From: Pegoplata infirma
Taxonomy: Eukaryota; Arthropoda; Insecta; Diptera; Anthomyiidae
Direction: 5' to 3'
DNA: 64,000 nt
Assembly (NCBI GenBank): GCA_963921195.1
Contig: OY992540.1
Location: forward strand, 57,854,844 to 57,918,843
Notes under the pieces: generated by a model
What the model saw: the letters and a program-made list of their open reading frames with translations, nothing else
Database searches by the model: none
Told to the model about the DNA's origin: nothing
Program-made: the position numbers and the translations under genes
Shown here: positions 11,823 through 23,998 of the stretch, piece after piece
Position numbering within the stretch: the stretch's first letter is position 1
Layout: each line of letters opens with the position of its first letter

Positions 11823-12235
11823 TATATACCCAGGCAGAAATTACCAACCATACAGAAAAAAAGTAGTCCAGACAAAGCACTTTATTTTTTGTGCATAATG
11901 TAGTATGAAATAATAATTACAAAAAATGCTTTGAAAGCATTTTGTAAGCGCATATTTGTTATTAAAACTTTTAAAAAATATGTCAACATTTTTTTTTCCT
12001 TTAAAGCATTTTTAATTTTAATTTTTTACTCGAAAACGGAAAAAAATGTAATTTAGAACTTCTTTAAAGCATTTTTAAATTTTTTTTTTAAACGCAAAAA
12101 AATCAAAAAATGGTTGTGTAAATTATTCAAAAAATTTTGGAAACTGCAAAAAAAAAATTAACTCCAAAATGCAAAAAAAAAAAAAAATTGTGTCTGGGAC
12201 TTAAAAAAATTGTCTGTCCTCCCCCTTTTTCACTG
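11823..12235. other. AT-rich repeat-like stretch, unclassified
   Basis: Starts ATACCCAGGCAGAAATTACC and contains repeated GCATTTTT/AAAGCATTTTTAA motifs with long A runs. No matching inverted end was found, so no element is called. Confidence 0.4.
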
Positions 12236-13200
12236 TGTTTTTAACGATTTGTTAGAATAGAGCAAAAAAATACCGTTAAGAAAGGGAGCTAGAGGGTTAA
12301 TATGTTCCACAAAAATATTTGCAATAATATTTGCTACTAAATTGATGAACATACCATACACCTCAGATGTAAAAAAAAAACATAGTTTTATATACCGATA
12401 TGTTGAAAGAACATGCCAAAGATGGAAAACTTTAACCGTCTCTAAAACAAAATTCCGATTTGGTCTTGCAAAACGCCGACACATGTGTATTTATTTTTTT
12501 TGTCTCCTCTACCAGAACCAATCGTCGGAACCCCGTAATTTTGGAAAAAGTTTGAAATTGTTGCACAGTGTTCTGATAGAATTTTCTCTACTGTCATCCT
12601 GCCATAATTTTTTTTCTAGCACGTACCATTGTTTTTGAGATATTCGCTGTTTAAGAGTCAAAAAACCAACAATCTCGCTCTTTTGGTTGCCCACTATTAC
12701 AGATTCTTCCAAAAATATGACTTGATTTCATATAAAATGGACTCCTGATTCCAACACTTCAATCAAAATTTTTCTAGCATGATTCGTTTTCGAGATATTC
12801 GATATCTCGAATTTCTCAAAAACGGAACATGCTACAAAAATTTGGATTGCAGTTTAGGAATCGGGTGGTCCAATTTATATGAAATCAGTTTGTTGGAAGC
12901 AACATAACAGTGGAGCCTCAAATGCGCGAAATTATTGTTTTTTTACTTTTTAACAGCAAATATCTCAAAAAACGGTATGGGCTAGAAGAAAATTGAATGG
13001 CAGATTTGTATTCAGGAGAGCAAAATCACACACAGACAGACAGAGATGGATATTCTATGTAAACTGCTTATGTTCCTGATGGAATGCGCTAATAAATATA
13101 TAACTAACTCGAAAACCGAATCAGCTATGATTTTCGTGTTAACGATTTTTAAACTTCTTAAAAAGGACATTGTGGAGGGTATTCGTGGATTCGACTAAAT
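12236..13200 (+). repeat. Dispersed repeat U, copy 1, ending in a HINE remnant
   Basis: Segments recur at 47216-47560 (AAAAAACCAACAAT, TATGAAATCAG) and at 53330-53510 (ATTCAGGAGAGCAAAATC, GTTAACGATTTTTAAA). A short ACAGACAGACAGAG tract at about 13033 and GTGGAGGGTATTCGTGGATTCGAC at 13171 show that the right edge is a broken DINE-1/HINE end. Overlapping open frames on both strands (12230-12712) reflect slightly higher GC and resemble no known protein. Confidence 0.5.
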
Positions 13201-13338
13201 CGTATTTTATTTTTTTACTTATTTTTTAAGTAAACCCAATTTTATTTTTTAAGTAGAGCAACTTATAAAATATTAGGTTTTCTAAAATATGCTCTTAAAA
13301 GAAATTGTTTTAACAAATATTAATCTCTAATAAGCGTA

Positions 13339-13886
13339 CACAGAAAAAATATGGAGGAAACAAATTTGAGTAATACTTGTTTAAATTTAAAAACAAAAAT
13401 TTAGTAATTTTTTAATTGACGCAATTAAAAATTTACTTAAAAATTTTAAAAACAATTTAAGTAAATAATTTAATAAAAATTTATAAGATTTTTTAATTTT
13501 CTTTAAACTCTCATAGTTTTTTGAATTCTCGTTTTGTTAATAGTTTTTTTGTATACTTATATGAAAGTTTGTAATCGTCTTTATAAAATTTTCCTATGTG
13601 TTTGCGACATAAAAATGTTTGGTAAAGTTTGAAAAAAACATTTTTTTTTTTTGTAAAAAAAAATTAAAACTTTTTTAAACTTTTTAAAAAAATAAATACA
13701 TAAACTTTGAGAAAATTTTTAATTGTGTCAATTAAAAATTTACTCAAATTTTTTTCAAACATTTAATAAATTTTTATTAAAAATTTACTCAACACTAATA
13801 AATCGTTTACTGGTGCAAAATTGAGTTATTTTTTACTCAATAGTATTAAAAATTTACTCAAATATTTCTTTTTATTTTTTTCTGTG
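13339..13886. mobile_element. TA-flanked MITE-like element G, copy 1
   Basis: The ends are CACAGAAAAAA and its inverse TTTTTTCTGTG, each next to TA, consistent with a 2-bp TA duplication as in Tc1/mariner-like elements. The inside is A/T-rich, with TTTACTCAAA and AATTAAAAATTTACT repeated in both orientations. A segment (about 13541-13650) recurs at 30785-30880 and 48168-48260. No transposase is present. Confidence 0.6.
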
Positions 13887-13981
13887 TATATCCTTAATAC
13901 CTAAAAAATCTGCAACTGTTGAACAAAGAATAAAATCAGGAAGTCATTTTAATAAGGTTTTTTTTAAATCAATAATCGTTT

Positions 13982-15097
13982 TACGGGTAATTCCAAAAAT
14001 TTTCGCCCCACTGTTCGGAAACATGCCTTTGGACGCCACTGAGAATTTGGCTCATAGATATCCACGTTTATATGAGATATGTTGCATTTTTGGATTTTCA
14101 AAATTTGCTGTAGTTTTCAAATTATCGCGGGTCAAAGTTCGACTTTTTTTAGCAAAAGTCAGAAAAATACATGACGTTTAACGTGCTCTAACTTTTTAAC
14201 TAGTAATCCGATTATCACAAGTAATGGCTCATATGAAAGCTTAATTCTTCGTCTTTTAGGAAATATTTTCATAAGAATACGGGTTCTTTTCAGAAGTGTT
14301 GCAAAAATTCAAAAACATTTTTTTTTTGCGAATATTTAAAAAAACACATCTTCGATTTTTTTAAAAAAAAGTTTGGTGATAAACAATACTGTTTTGTACA
14401 ACATATCCAAAATTTAGAGTGGGATCCCAATGGGATCAAAAAATATTCTGGTTTTAGTACGAAGTTCTTAAATTTTACCTTAGAAAATTAAAATTTTATG
14501 TTTCTTCAATATAAAAATTTAAATTTTCAAAGAAAATTATACTATTAAAATTTTGAAAACATTCAAAACATTAGAAATTTAAATTTTCTAAGGGAAAAAT
14601 ATGAGAACCTCGTACTTAAAACAGAATATTTTTTGATCCCATGGAGATCCCACTCTGAATTTTGAATATGTTATAGAAAACATTGTTATTTTTCACCACA
14701 ATTTTTTTAAAAAAAATCGGAGATGTGTTTTTTTAAATATTCGAAAAGAAAAAATGTTTTTGCATTTTTGCATCATTTCTGCAAAAAAAACTGTGTTATT
14801 TTAAAAATATTTTCTAAAAGAAGAACCCCAGCTTTCACATGAGCCTAAATTTGTGAAAATCGGGTCATTGGTTAAGGAGTTACAGCTCTTTAAACGTGAT
14901 GTATTTTTCTTACTTTTGCTTAAAAAGTCAATCTTTGACCCGCCATAATTCGTTAAATACACCAAATGTAAAAAAACGATATATGGTACATATATCATAT
15001 TTATGAGGGCTATCTATGTGTCAAGGTTCAAATTAATCTGAAACACCATTTCCAAAAATGACTAAAATTTGAGCTAAATTTTTTGGAATGGCCCTTA
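13982..15097. mobile_element. Large inverted-repeat element V
   Basis: The left half (13982-14540) and right half (14545-15097) are imperfect reverse complements. They share TACGGGTAATTCC/GGAATGGCCCTTA at the ends, a segment in which a cytosine-rich GGGTCAAAG pairs with CTTTGACCC, and TGGGATCCCAATGGGATC with GATCCCATGGAGATCCCA near the centre. Total length is 1.1 kb with no coding frame. It is probably a fold-back or non-autonomous DNA transposon. TSD not resolved. Confidence 0.65.
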
Positions 15098-16023
15098 CCT
15101 TAAAAATCCCAACTACTGTCTGAGAGAAAAAAAAATCTTGATAAAACCTAGTAATAATTATCCTTCTCACACTAAAATCTTAAACTCATCAACCTCCTCA
15201 TCAAGCATCATCATTTGCTCTTTATATCAACTTAAGAAAAAAAAACCTTCAAAAAAAGTCATAATCTTATCTAAAAAATCAAAATCAGTTTATGGTTTGT
15301 TAAACTATTCTTCAACTATTGTTCAAAAGAAGAAAAAAAAACATAACCACTTCACACCTAAATTTTATATCCTGTTAAGAAGCGTAACTGATCTTTTTTT
15401 TGAACAAATCTTCTTCAAACAAGGATTTCAACTAGATTTTTTATTTTTATTTTTTCACAATTGAGGTTTTATATTAGACAAGATTTGTATCTAAAATTTT
15501 GCAAGTATATTTTTTTAATCTCTTGTATTTTTCTAAAATAAAAATACGTTACATTTTTTTGATCAAATCTAGATTTGTTTTCTAATTTCCATGTCTATTT
15601 CCTTCATTCTTTTGTTTGCTTATGTTAAAGCATAAAATTTTCACTTGATGTATTCAATAAGGTGTAACAAATTGATTATGTTTTTTTTTTTGTGTTGGGT
15701 TGAACGTTGAAGAGGGGCTAGGTTAGATGTTAAATTCCAGAGTTTAAGTGTATTTACCTTTTGAGGGTTTGAATCGAATTGGTTTTTGCAAAAAAAATTT
15801 ATGATGAAGCAGTTTTTTTTTCTGTTACACAAAATTAACAATTTATATGGCAGTAACGGAATTAGTTTTAGTTTTTTGTTAAAAGTTAAACAATTTGAAT
15901 TGTTATATTTTCAACAACTATACATATTGAGATGATGAGTTTTGCGCAAAATTCCTAAGCACTATAAATTATAGTTTGACAAATTGAGTTTATAATATTG
16001 TAAATGTCTTGAATTTAAAAATA
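15098..16023. other. AT-rich sequence, no gene seen
   Basis: Low-complexity sequence. The 108-codon frame at 15138-15464 is mostly Ser, Lys, Phe and Leu from A/T tracts and lacks any gene context. A block around 15700-15780 (GGGTTGAACGTTGAAGAGGGG) is less AT-rich but unrecognised. Confidence 0.45.
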
Positions 16024-16290
16024 CACTAAAAAAAACCTTGTCAAATTAGAAAGCCTCGTAATCCCATTTTACCAATATTTGACAGTTTTCCTTGTATTTT
16101 AACAAATAATTTTCGATCGAAATTTACATTTTTTTTTTGTAATTTTACAGTTTTTCTTGTAATTTTACAAATTTCTAAGATTTTTTACAAAATAAATCTT
16201 GTAAATTTACGAGAATTTCTCGTAAGTTTTATTTCGCCAAAAAAGTTGTAAATTTACAATTTTATTGGTAAAAATAAGTTTGTAATTTCA
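16024..16290 (+). mobile_element. MITE-like repeat F, copy 2
   Basis: Starts CACTAAAAAAAACCTTGTC after TA and matches the element at 6832-7117 on the other strand (TTTACCAATATTTGACA, TTTCGATCGAAA). Its right end has decayed. Confidence 0.55.
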
Positions 16291-16799
16291 CCTAGTCTTT
16301 GGATTTTAAGAAAGCAAACTATTACCAAAGTCTTAATACTGCCAATAAATCATAAACAAAATCAAACAGACATTTTTAAAAACAGCTGTTTGTATGCAAA
16401 TCTAATAACACACATCCATTTTTTTAAATACTACATAAAATCAAAAGTCTTATTGGACTGTCAACAAAATCATATTATACACGATTTTTTGACAAATCTT
16501 AATACTCAGTGGTATGATAAATGGCGATCACGGCCAAAATATTACACGGATATGACTGAAACTTTAAAGATTTTTTTAACGTATGTGAACATAATTAACA
16601 CCGAATGGTATTTTGGCAAGTACAAATATATTTTTTTTACAATAAAAAAAAATCCCTGTTTTTTTAATAAAATTTTTTAAAATTTTTTTTTCTCAAAAGT
16701 TATTTCTTTTTAAATAAAATTTTTTGAAATTATCATTTTTGCATTGTGGAGGGTATCAAAACATTCGGCAAGGCCGAATTTAACTTTTTTTACTTGTTT
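16291..16799 (+). mobile_element. Truncated HINE-like 3' end
   Basis: The last 55 bases (16745-16799) are a DINE-1/HINE 3' terminus: GTGGAGGGTATCAAAA, then the perfect stem-loop ATTCGGCAAGGCCGAAT, then TTTACTTGTTT. The stretch before it (16291-16744) is AT-rich without a clear 5' end. A 96-codon frame at 16390-16680 is not recognisable. Confidence 0.55.
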
Positions 16800-17692
16800 C
16801 ATAATATCATCATTACTTGAATACACAGCACGTATACTTAATTGTATCAAGCATACGGCACGGTATACTGTGAAACATTAAAAAGGCACCGACATAACCC
16901 TCTATCTTTGTATGGCCTTAGACACAATAGTTCTGAACTGAACACTTATAATTCATAAAAACTGTAAAAACTTTGAATTTTTTTATATACATATAATATC
17001 AAATCGGTCGAAAGGTTTTATTTTCAAGATTTATTGTCATTTGAAATTGTTTGATTGTATAGTTTTGGTCTATCAAAAAACCGAAAAAATGCAAAAATTT
17101 GTCGAATTTCGTCAATTGCCGGGCAGATTATGGGCAGAGTTTGGTCTAAAAACTCTATATTTATGTTTTTATTCAAATCGACAAAAGTACTTTTTGTGAT
17201 GAAACATACAATTTGAAAAAGAATAAAAACGCGTTTTTTGTTGATTTGATATCACGGATAGGAATAATAGCTGTGTTTTGCAATCATTTGGATTAGGATT
17301 TACCATACAATATGTGTACTTAATAAATATTATTATTAAAAAAGATTAGCACACATTTGACTCTCCCTGTTGTGGAATGTATTTTATACAGAGCTTTTGT
17401 AATATTCTTATAGCATACTTTAAGGGCGCACAATAAATATCCCCATCAAATCATGCAGGAAGTAAAAGCTCTTTTGTTTAAAACTTTCATTATTTGAACT
17501 TTTTAGCATTTTTAAAGCACACTTTTGGGGTAATATTAAAAAATGTACTTAATAAGTACATATAATTGAAAAACACAACAAATATTTTTTTTGTGGATAT
17601 GTATCATTAAAAGCAAAATCTCAGCTAAAATCATTTCAAGTAAAAAAAAAAACAAATAAAAAATAAAGTAGGACCCAAACGGCTCTTTTTAT
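16800..17692. other. Unclassified AT-rich sequence
   Basis: Part of it (about 17030-17160, GTCGAATTTCGTCAATTGCC) resembles the reverse complement of 18640-18720 (CGATCGACGAAACTCGAA), so it is probably old transposon sequence. No gene was found. Confidence 0.4.
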
Positions 17693-18523
17693 ACCCTCCA
17701 CTTACAAGGGTCCTTAGTGTATCCCTAGTGTCACCCGCGGATCATTATGAAATTGGTTTTATTTTGTAGATCAGAAAAAATAAAGGGACACGTATTTTTT
17801 TAGCGGCCCAAATTGATATTTTGGGGGTAAAAAGGAGGGGGAATACAAGGCCACTTTTCGGTTTTTTCGTTTATCTCCTATATTATGCAAAGAAACCTAG
17901 TCATGTTACATACCAAATGAAAGGTCTTTGGAAAACCTATCTACGTGTGCTAAGAACGTGTCCAAACATGCACAACTTTCGTCATATTGAGTAAAATACC
18001 AAAATTTTAGGACATTTTTGTTAATAAGCCGAAAAATATTAACTTCTTTGGCCCGTTGTTAGCACCACGAGATAGATATTTTTAATACCTTCCATCTGAT
18101 ACCACACATGTCTATATTAATTTTGTTTAAATAGGCGTAACTCGTAAAAAACTGAAAAAGGTCAATTTCCCCCAATACAAATCGACCCCCCCTAAAAAAG
18201 AGTTTGGGCCGCTAAAAAAAAATACGTGTCGAATTAATTTTCGTTCTTAACAGCATATCCAAATTTCATGAAGATCGGAGGGTGACACCAGAGAGACTTC
18301 CCTTGCTAGTGATAGAGGGTATATATAAGTTGGTCATTCCGTTTGTAACTCATCGAAATATCGGTCTAGGACCCCATAAAGTATATACATTTATGACCAG
18401 TGAACGATTTTAAGACATTCTACACCCAAAAAAAACGTGGGTATTCAATACTAAAAATTTAAAAAACTTGTGGAGGGTATCAATACATTCGGCAAGGGCG
18501 AATTTAACTTTTTTACTTGTTTT
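17693..18523 (+). mobile_element. DINE-1/HINE-like element 2 with inverted core
   Basis: It begins TTTTTATACCCTCC at 17688-17701. It contains TGGTCATTCCGTTTGTAAC at about 18332 and a remnant GACCCCATAAAGTATA. It ends GTGGAGGGTATCAATAC, ATTCGGCAAGGGCGAAT, ..ACTTGTTTTT at about 18523. Inside, the part 17700-18310 is itself an imperfect palindrome: GTGTCACCC..GGATC near the left is matched by GATCGGAGGGTGACACC near the right, and both halves hold a CACGTATTTTTTTAGCGG block. A CACCCAAAAAAAA motif near 18424 is like the end of element H. Confidence 0.55.
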
Positions 18524-19325
18524 TAACTCAATTTTGAAGTGGAAGGTGAAAATTAAATTTTTAGTCGTTAACAAGCTAATCAAGTAAAATAACTCAAAAA
18601 AACTCAACCCCTTAAAGGCACGGGTTAATTTTGACCGATTTGGCTAAAATTTAAACATAGAGTTTTTTGGCCAAAACGAACGATAATTTACCCGGCGATC
18701 GACGAAACTCGAAAAAGTTATAATTCGTGCCAACCTAATGCATATTTAATTTTGACTAAATGGGTGTAAATCTTAAAAAACTGAAAAAGCCAACTTCCCA
18801 CCCCCCCTTAAAAATTAATTTGGACCGTTAAAAAAATACGTGTCTAATTAACTTTTGTCCCGAAAAACATATCCAAATTTCAGGAAGATCGGAGGGTGAA
18901 ACCAGGAAGACTTCCCCTGTTAGTTCTTTAAGGGGAAACTTTTTCCCCCTAGTCCGATGTTGCCCATTTACGAATTAAACTTGCTGACGATCATAGGATT
19001 TATTCTTGGCAAATTTCAGGATTCTAATGTGGAGTTCACACTAGCGACGTTAAACAAGTTGTTCAACAAAACACCAGTAGCAGAATAAAAACGTAATGGA
19101 CACAGAACAAAGACTTTTTTAAACATCTCACTCTTGAACACTTCAAAACAGCAAGTGTGAACGCCGTATAACTTTTTTATTATGGACTGTATCGGGTTAT
19201 ATACAGAAGGACAGACGGACTTTAATAGAATGTCTTAGAATCGAGCATGGATCAATAATATATACTATATAGGGCCGATATTTCGATGTGTTAGACACGG
19301 AATGACAAAGTGAGCATATATTTCG
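18524..19325 (-). mobile_element. DINE-1/HINE-like element 3, truncated, interrupted
   Basis: Reading right to left, the core pieces appear in HINE order: GTCATTCCGTGTCTAACAC (about 19287-19305), ATCGAAATATCGGCCC, the microsatellite GTCCGTCTGTCC (about 19205-19218), then TTCGTAAATGGGCAACATC and GGGGGAAAAAG further left. Both outer ends are lost. It includes a second copy of the GATCGGAGGGTGA segment found in element 2, and a 140-bp MITE sits within it. Confidence 0.5.
19028..19168. mobile_element. Small MITE with TIR GGMGTTCACACT
   Basis: The left end GGAGTTCACACTAGC (19031) and right end inverse GCAAGTGTGAACGCC (19151-19165) form inverted repeats, and it splits the HINE copy between ATTCTAA and TAACTTTTTTATTATGGACTG. 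A TAA on each side (19025-19027, 19069-19071 pattern at 19169-19171) would fit a PIF/Harbinger 3-bp TSD, but three or four terminal bases remain unassigned, so the superfamily is only a suggestion. Confidence 0.45.
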
Positions 19326-19531
19326 CGGTACTTTTAGATGCTGAGTTTTTGGAAATAAAAATTTCAGAATATTTTTATAAAAAAAAAAAAAATTTAAGTA
19401 CCACGACACAAACAAATATATTTTTGTTTTTAGGTCTCCTTAAAAAATTTTGAATAACTTATAACACCTTTCGACGCCATAGCGACGGTATTTAATTTAT
19501 TTAAGATCTCACAAAATGTTCAATTACTTAC
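19326..19531. other. Start of the first coding intron (minus-strand gene)
   Basis: This is the intron sequence directly downstream of the exon at 19532-19645. The donor GTAAGT occupies 19526-19531 on the minus strand. No second exon was found further left in the window, so this intron would exceed 19 kb if the gene continues that way. Confidence 0.5.
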
Positions 19532-19645
19532 CGGATTAACTGTTGGTTTTTGTAAATGTGATGCAATATTTGTTATATTCATACCCATAGTGGGTATTTG
19601 TGAGCCATACAATTGACCAGCCGTCGGTGTCATATCAGTTAACAT
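19532..19645 (-). CDS. First coding exon of an unidentified fly gene (38 codons)
   Basis: Product unknown. The exon reads from an ATG at 19645 in context CAAACATG and begins MLTDMTPTAGQLYGSQIPTM, followed by 18 more residues ending in the sequence PTVNP. The ATG is the first Met after an in-frame TAA in the leader, which supports this start. After CCG comes GTAAGTAATTG, a full-consensus 5' splice donor, giving a phase-0 intron. Composition (Thr, Pro, Gln, Asn, Met, Gly; mixed codon use) is unlike the Phe/Lys/Ile-rich chance frames around it. There is no signal peptide or membrane segment; the peptide looks disordered, as N-termini of many fly regulatory or RNA-binding proteins do, but that is only an impression. 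The rest of the gene lies leftwards beyond a long intron. No other exon was found. Confidence 0.65.
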
Positions 19646-20340
19646 GTTTGTTGACTTTTCTTTTTTTGCAATAAAAGAATTCACAAAACAAAAAATTTAA
19701 ATATTCAAAATAATTTGTTAAAATTTTTACAATAACAAACAGGATGTAAAACGACGATAAACCGGAAATATTGTCATAGCACAATTAGTTTAAAAATAAA
19801 ATTAATTAAAATTTTGATGGATTACATAGAGAATTAAGGATTTTAGTTAATGATTTTTAGCACTTTTTTTTTTGAAATTCTTAAGAATTTTGTGATATTT
19901 TTTGAATTCTTTTTTTGGTAACAAATCCTTATTATAGTTTTAATTAGATGATTTTTTTTTTGTTATATTTTAAAAACACTAGAGCACAGTTGTTTTGAGA
20001 ATAAAAACGACTTTTTTTATTTAAATTTTTAATATATGTTGGGTTTCTTTTGTTTATTTTATTTTGAAAAAAAATCTTAAACAATTCCTTTTACTTATTG
20101 GCCGGCCTCTTACTGTGAGTTAGAACAATAGTTGAGATAGACCTTTTGCCAGTTGAGATAGACCTTTTGCCAGTTTTTTTGAATGAATTGTTGTTAGATT
20201 TTTTTTAAGTTTGAGTTTTCTTTTTTCCTTTCTTTCTTTTCGTTTTTAAAAGATTATGTTCTGTTTTGTGTTAATTTGTTTTTGTAGAGCGGAGTTTTGA
20301 AGTAGAAGTAATCCGTCATATGTTGTTGATGTTAAGGAGT
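19646..20340 (-). other. Probable 5' leader of the minus-strand gene
   Basis: Read on the minus strand this is rich in AAC, CAAA and AAAAAC, like fly 5' UTRs, and holds no recognised transposon, unlike nearly all other sequence in the window. It contains a tandem pair of 21-bp units (GTTGAGATAGACCTTTTGCC, at 20131-20151 and 20152-20172). The transcription start cannot be fixed; it may lie further right. Confidence 0.4.
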
Positions 20341-21799
20341 GATGACAGGTAGTAAATTTAGAATTTTTTTTTATGTTATTCTCGGCATGTCGTCTTTTGG
20401 ATTTAGTTTTTTTTTTTTTGATTTTCCACGCGATATTTAAAAAAAATCAATAATAATCTAAATTTATGATCACTTGTTTTGGAAATTGGAAAATTTTTCA
20501 GAAATTTTAAAATTTTTTAAAAATTTTCTAAGGTTTTTTATGTAAAAACGGAATAGTTTTATCTGTTTTACTAAATAACCGTTAAATTATTGATGTTTAT
20601 TTAGAGAATTGTTTTGATACACTAGTTTTATGTTAAACAAATTACGCACATTTGTTATCATTACTGTATTATGAAATTAACCCTTTTGTTTCCTTTATGC
20701 ATTTAACACAACAGGAATTGTTTCCTTTTTGTGTATCTTTCATTCACTCGCACTTTTTGTGTCGTTTGATTGATGTTTGTTGGAAACGTTGTTATCAAAA
20801 TGGATGCGTTTTTTTTTGTCAGTTAGATTTTTTTTTTTTTGTGAGTGTGTTTTTTTGTATTGTTTTATTCTTTATCCGCGCAAATTTGAAAATCGTCGTA
20901 GCTGATCGTTTCTGTACTTGCAACTGTTTCGCATGAGACGTTGGCAAACAAAAAGCTTTCAACACGATACAAAGCAAAAACAACAATAACAGCAAAATAA
21001 AATTATAAAAAAAAATATACAAACAACAACAACAATCACAATACATTAATAAAAGCAGCAGCTTGAAGTTAGCGTTAGCTCACTTCAATGTTAAAAAAGA
21101 GAAAACAGCAAAAACAACACACGAAACATCAAAAAAACGAAGCACACAAAAACAAAACAAATCATGCAAAATAATCACCAATACATCAAATAAGAAAAAA
21201 CACATACACAGAAAAACAACAAATTCTCCAACAAACATGAGAGTTTTCGTATCAGTGTATAAGTGTGTGTGTGTTAAATGAAAATAAAAACTCGTTAAAC
21301 TTGTATCGTTTTGTTTTATTCGCCTTGTTCGTATTATTTATGGTTGGAAATTTTTATTAATTCTATATTTGTATGTGTGTTGCTAATATTGAAAACATAC
21401 CGGTATCAAAAAACCAGTACAACTAACTTTGTTCCACAACAACAAATAAAGAAAACCCAACCATTGGAAAATTTCTTATACAAAAAAAAAAATAAACACC
21501 CAACATTAAAACATTAAATTTGTACGCTCTCTTTAGCATTTTTTTCTTTTATCCACCACAATGGGGGAGAATTTATTAAAAATCCTACTCTCTCACATTA
21601 ATGGCGCACCAGTGTTGCCACTTAGTGAGTAATCACACACTTCACGTGTAATTTTCGGCTATGTAATTTATGTGTAAATTTAAGAAAATTTGGGTGGATG
21701 TTTTTAGATAATTCCAAAAATGTTCCTATATTCGAAACATTTCTGTTAACATTTTTAAAATGATAACCAGTTAATGCAATTTACTTATATATAAGTCAC
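20341..21799. promoter_or_regulatory. Transposon-poor region upstream of the exon; possible promoter
   Basis: About 1.4 kb with no recognised mobile element. It includes a less AT-rich patch at 20875-20950 (CGTCGTAGCTGATCG, GCATGAGACGTTGGC). From about 20940 rightwards the plus strand becomes rich in AACAACAA and AAACAAAG, while to the left the minus strand has the same character. That symmetry would fit a divergent promoter near 20.9 kb, but no TATA box or initiator is decisive. Frames at 20652-21517 are chance readings of these A/C-rich tracts. Confidence 0.3.
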
Positions 21800-23995
21800 A
21801 TTTCTGTAATTTGTATCAAAAGTAGTATCTTGGAACTTTTAATGATTAAGTTCTAATTTGGTACTTTTATAAAAAAGTTATACTCTAGTGCATTTTATCA
21901 AAAAGTACTGTTTTGGTACTTAAAAAAATAGTTCTTTGTTAAAAAAGAACTATTTTGGTACTTTTTATAAAAAGAACTTTTTAGATACGTTTTTAAAAAA
22001 AGTATAATTTATTTTTGAAACTACCAAAATAGTACAATGTTAAAAAAAAGTACCAAAACATAACTTTTATATAAAAATTACCAAATTAGTACATTTTTAT
22101 AAAAAGTAACCGATATAGTATTTTTTTAATAAAAAATAAGTACCTACATGGTACTTTTTAATAAAAAGTAACAATATTTTTTAACAAAAAATAGTACTAT
22201 TTTTGTACTTTTAGCAAAAAGTTATACTTTAGTACATTTTATTAAAAAGTACTGTTTAAATACTTTTACAAAAAAATTTCATCCTTACATACTTTTATTT
22301 AAATAATTATTTTGGTACTTTGTATAAAATAATTTTTTTTGTACTTTTTATAAGAAGTAGTTTTTGGTACTTTAAAAAAAAGCACAATTTATTTTTAAAC
22401 TACCAAAATAGTATAATATTAAAAAAGTACCAATATATAACTTTTATATCAAAAAAAAATACCAAAATTGTACATTTTACATAAAGTACTAGTATTGTAT
22501 GTTTTAATAAAAACAAGTTCCAAAATGGTACTTCTTAATAAAAAGTAACAAATTATTACATATTTTTTGACAAAATGGTATTTAGTTTTTAAAACTTTCA
22601 ATATTGTTAAAATAGCACATTTTTATTAAATGTAATATTTTACAAAAAGAGACATAATACTATTTTTTTATAAGAAGTACCAAAAAAGTACTTTTTACGT
22701 ACATTTAAAAAAAAATATTTTGATTTTTTTTTTTAATATTTTGAGAAAGTTTATTTTAGCTCGAAGACATTATTTCCTTTACTAATTAAAACTATCATAT
22801 CCATAGAAAACTTTTGAAGACAATTTTTTCTGTTTTAAATTTTTTTCAGAATTCGTCAGATTTTATTGTCAAGATTATTTAGCAATGTTCAGACTAAAAT
22901 ATTAACATTTTTCGACTCTCCTTGAGAATTAGAAGACGAAAATTTTACCATCGTAGGAAGATCGTGAAATAATGGACTGTTTTAAGTCTGAGTCCCTAGC
23001 TTTCTTTTAGGTTTGTACAACTCGCCTTTACCTCAACAAGATCACGATCGACATTTAACCAACTAAATAGTATTTAAAACAGATTTTAAAGAAAAATTTT
23101 TCTTGAAAATTATTCTACGAGAATATTATAATTTAAATTAGAAAAAGAAATAATGACCTTGAGCTAGAATAAAACTATTCAAAATATAATATTTTAAAAG
23201 TCGAATAAAATAATTTTTTTTTTTAAACAAAATTTAGTCAGAATTATTTTGATATTTGTTTTAAAATACTATTTTAATTTTTTTTAAAGAACAATACTAT
23301 TTTGTTTTTTTTTTTAAATCCTGGTGATTTTTTATATACTTTTTATAAAAAAATATTTTCAATTTAGTACTTTTTATAGAAAGCAATGTTTTGATAATTA
23401 CAATAAAAAATAATGAGATTTTGGTACTTTAACTAAAATTTTCTAATTTGGCTCCTCTTATCAAAAATGTTGATACCTCTTATCAAAAAGTACTTTTTTC
23501 CATCCTAGTACATACTTTTTATAAAAAAAATATGTTTTTTTGTACTGTTTGTAAAAAATCACTTCGTTGATACTCTTTTATTTTTATTTACCCAAATAGT
23601 ACTATGCTAAAAAAGGTACCGAAATAATGCTCTTAAATTTGTATTAAACAGAACTCTTTAATCAAAAAGTACCAAAATAATGATAGGAAAGCACTAGAAC
23701 TAAATTAAGTAAGAAATAAGTTGTTTTTATAAAAATAGTACTTATTTTGAAAAAGTACAAATATAGTTATTTTTAGTACATTTATGTATTTAAATAGTAC
23801 ATTTTTATAAAAAGTAATTTCAACAAAAGGTGCTAAAATATTATTTTTTATAAGAAACCAAAAAACTTTTTTGTATCTGTATGAAAACACAATACACAAA
23901 ATTATTTTGATACTTTTTTTTTCAAAAAAAAAAATATTTTGATATTTTTTGTAAAACAATACAATTTTGGGACTTTTAATAAAAAATAGTGGTAC
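21800..23995. repeat. Degenerate TACTTTTT/AAAAAGTA minisatellite
   Basis: Units of roughly 30-45 bases combine TTTTGGTACTTTTTATAAAAAG and its inverse, so the array contains many short inverted pairs (TACTTTT..AAAAGTA). It is interrupted at 22740-23045 by a block of more complex sequence, and element A4 cuts it at 23999. Its continuation follows A4 at 25650-25800. A related array starts at about 63840. Confidence 0.75.
22740..23045 (+). repeat. Dispersed block shared with 57.1 and 58.7 kb
   Basis: TCATTATTTCTTTACTAA-like, ATTGTCAAGATTATTTAGCAA, and GACTAAAATATTAA.ATTTTTCGACTCT recur in the same order at 57116-57310 and, after the hAT insertion there, at 58700-58780. The block has no recognised ends or coding frame. 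Confidence 0.6.
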
Positions 23996-23998
23996 ATA

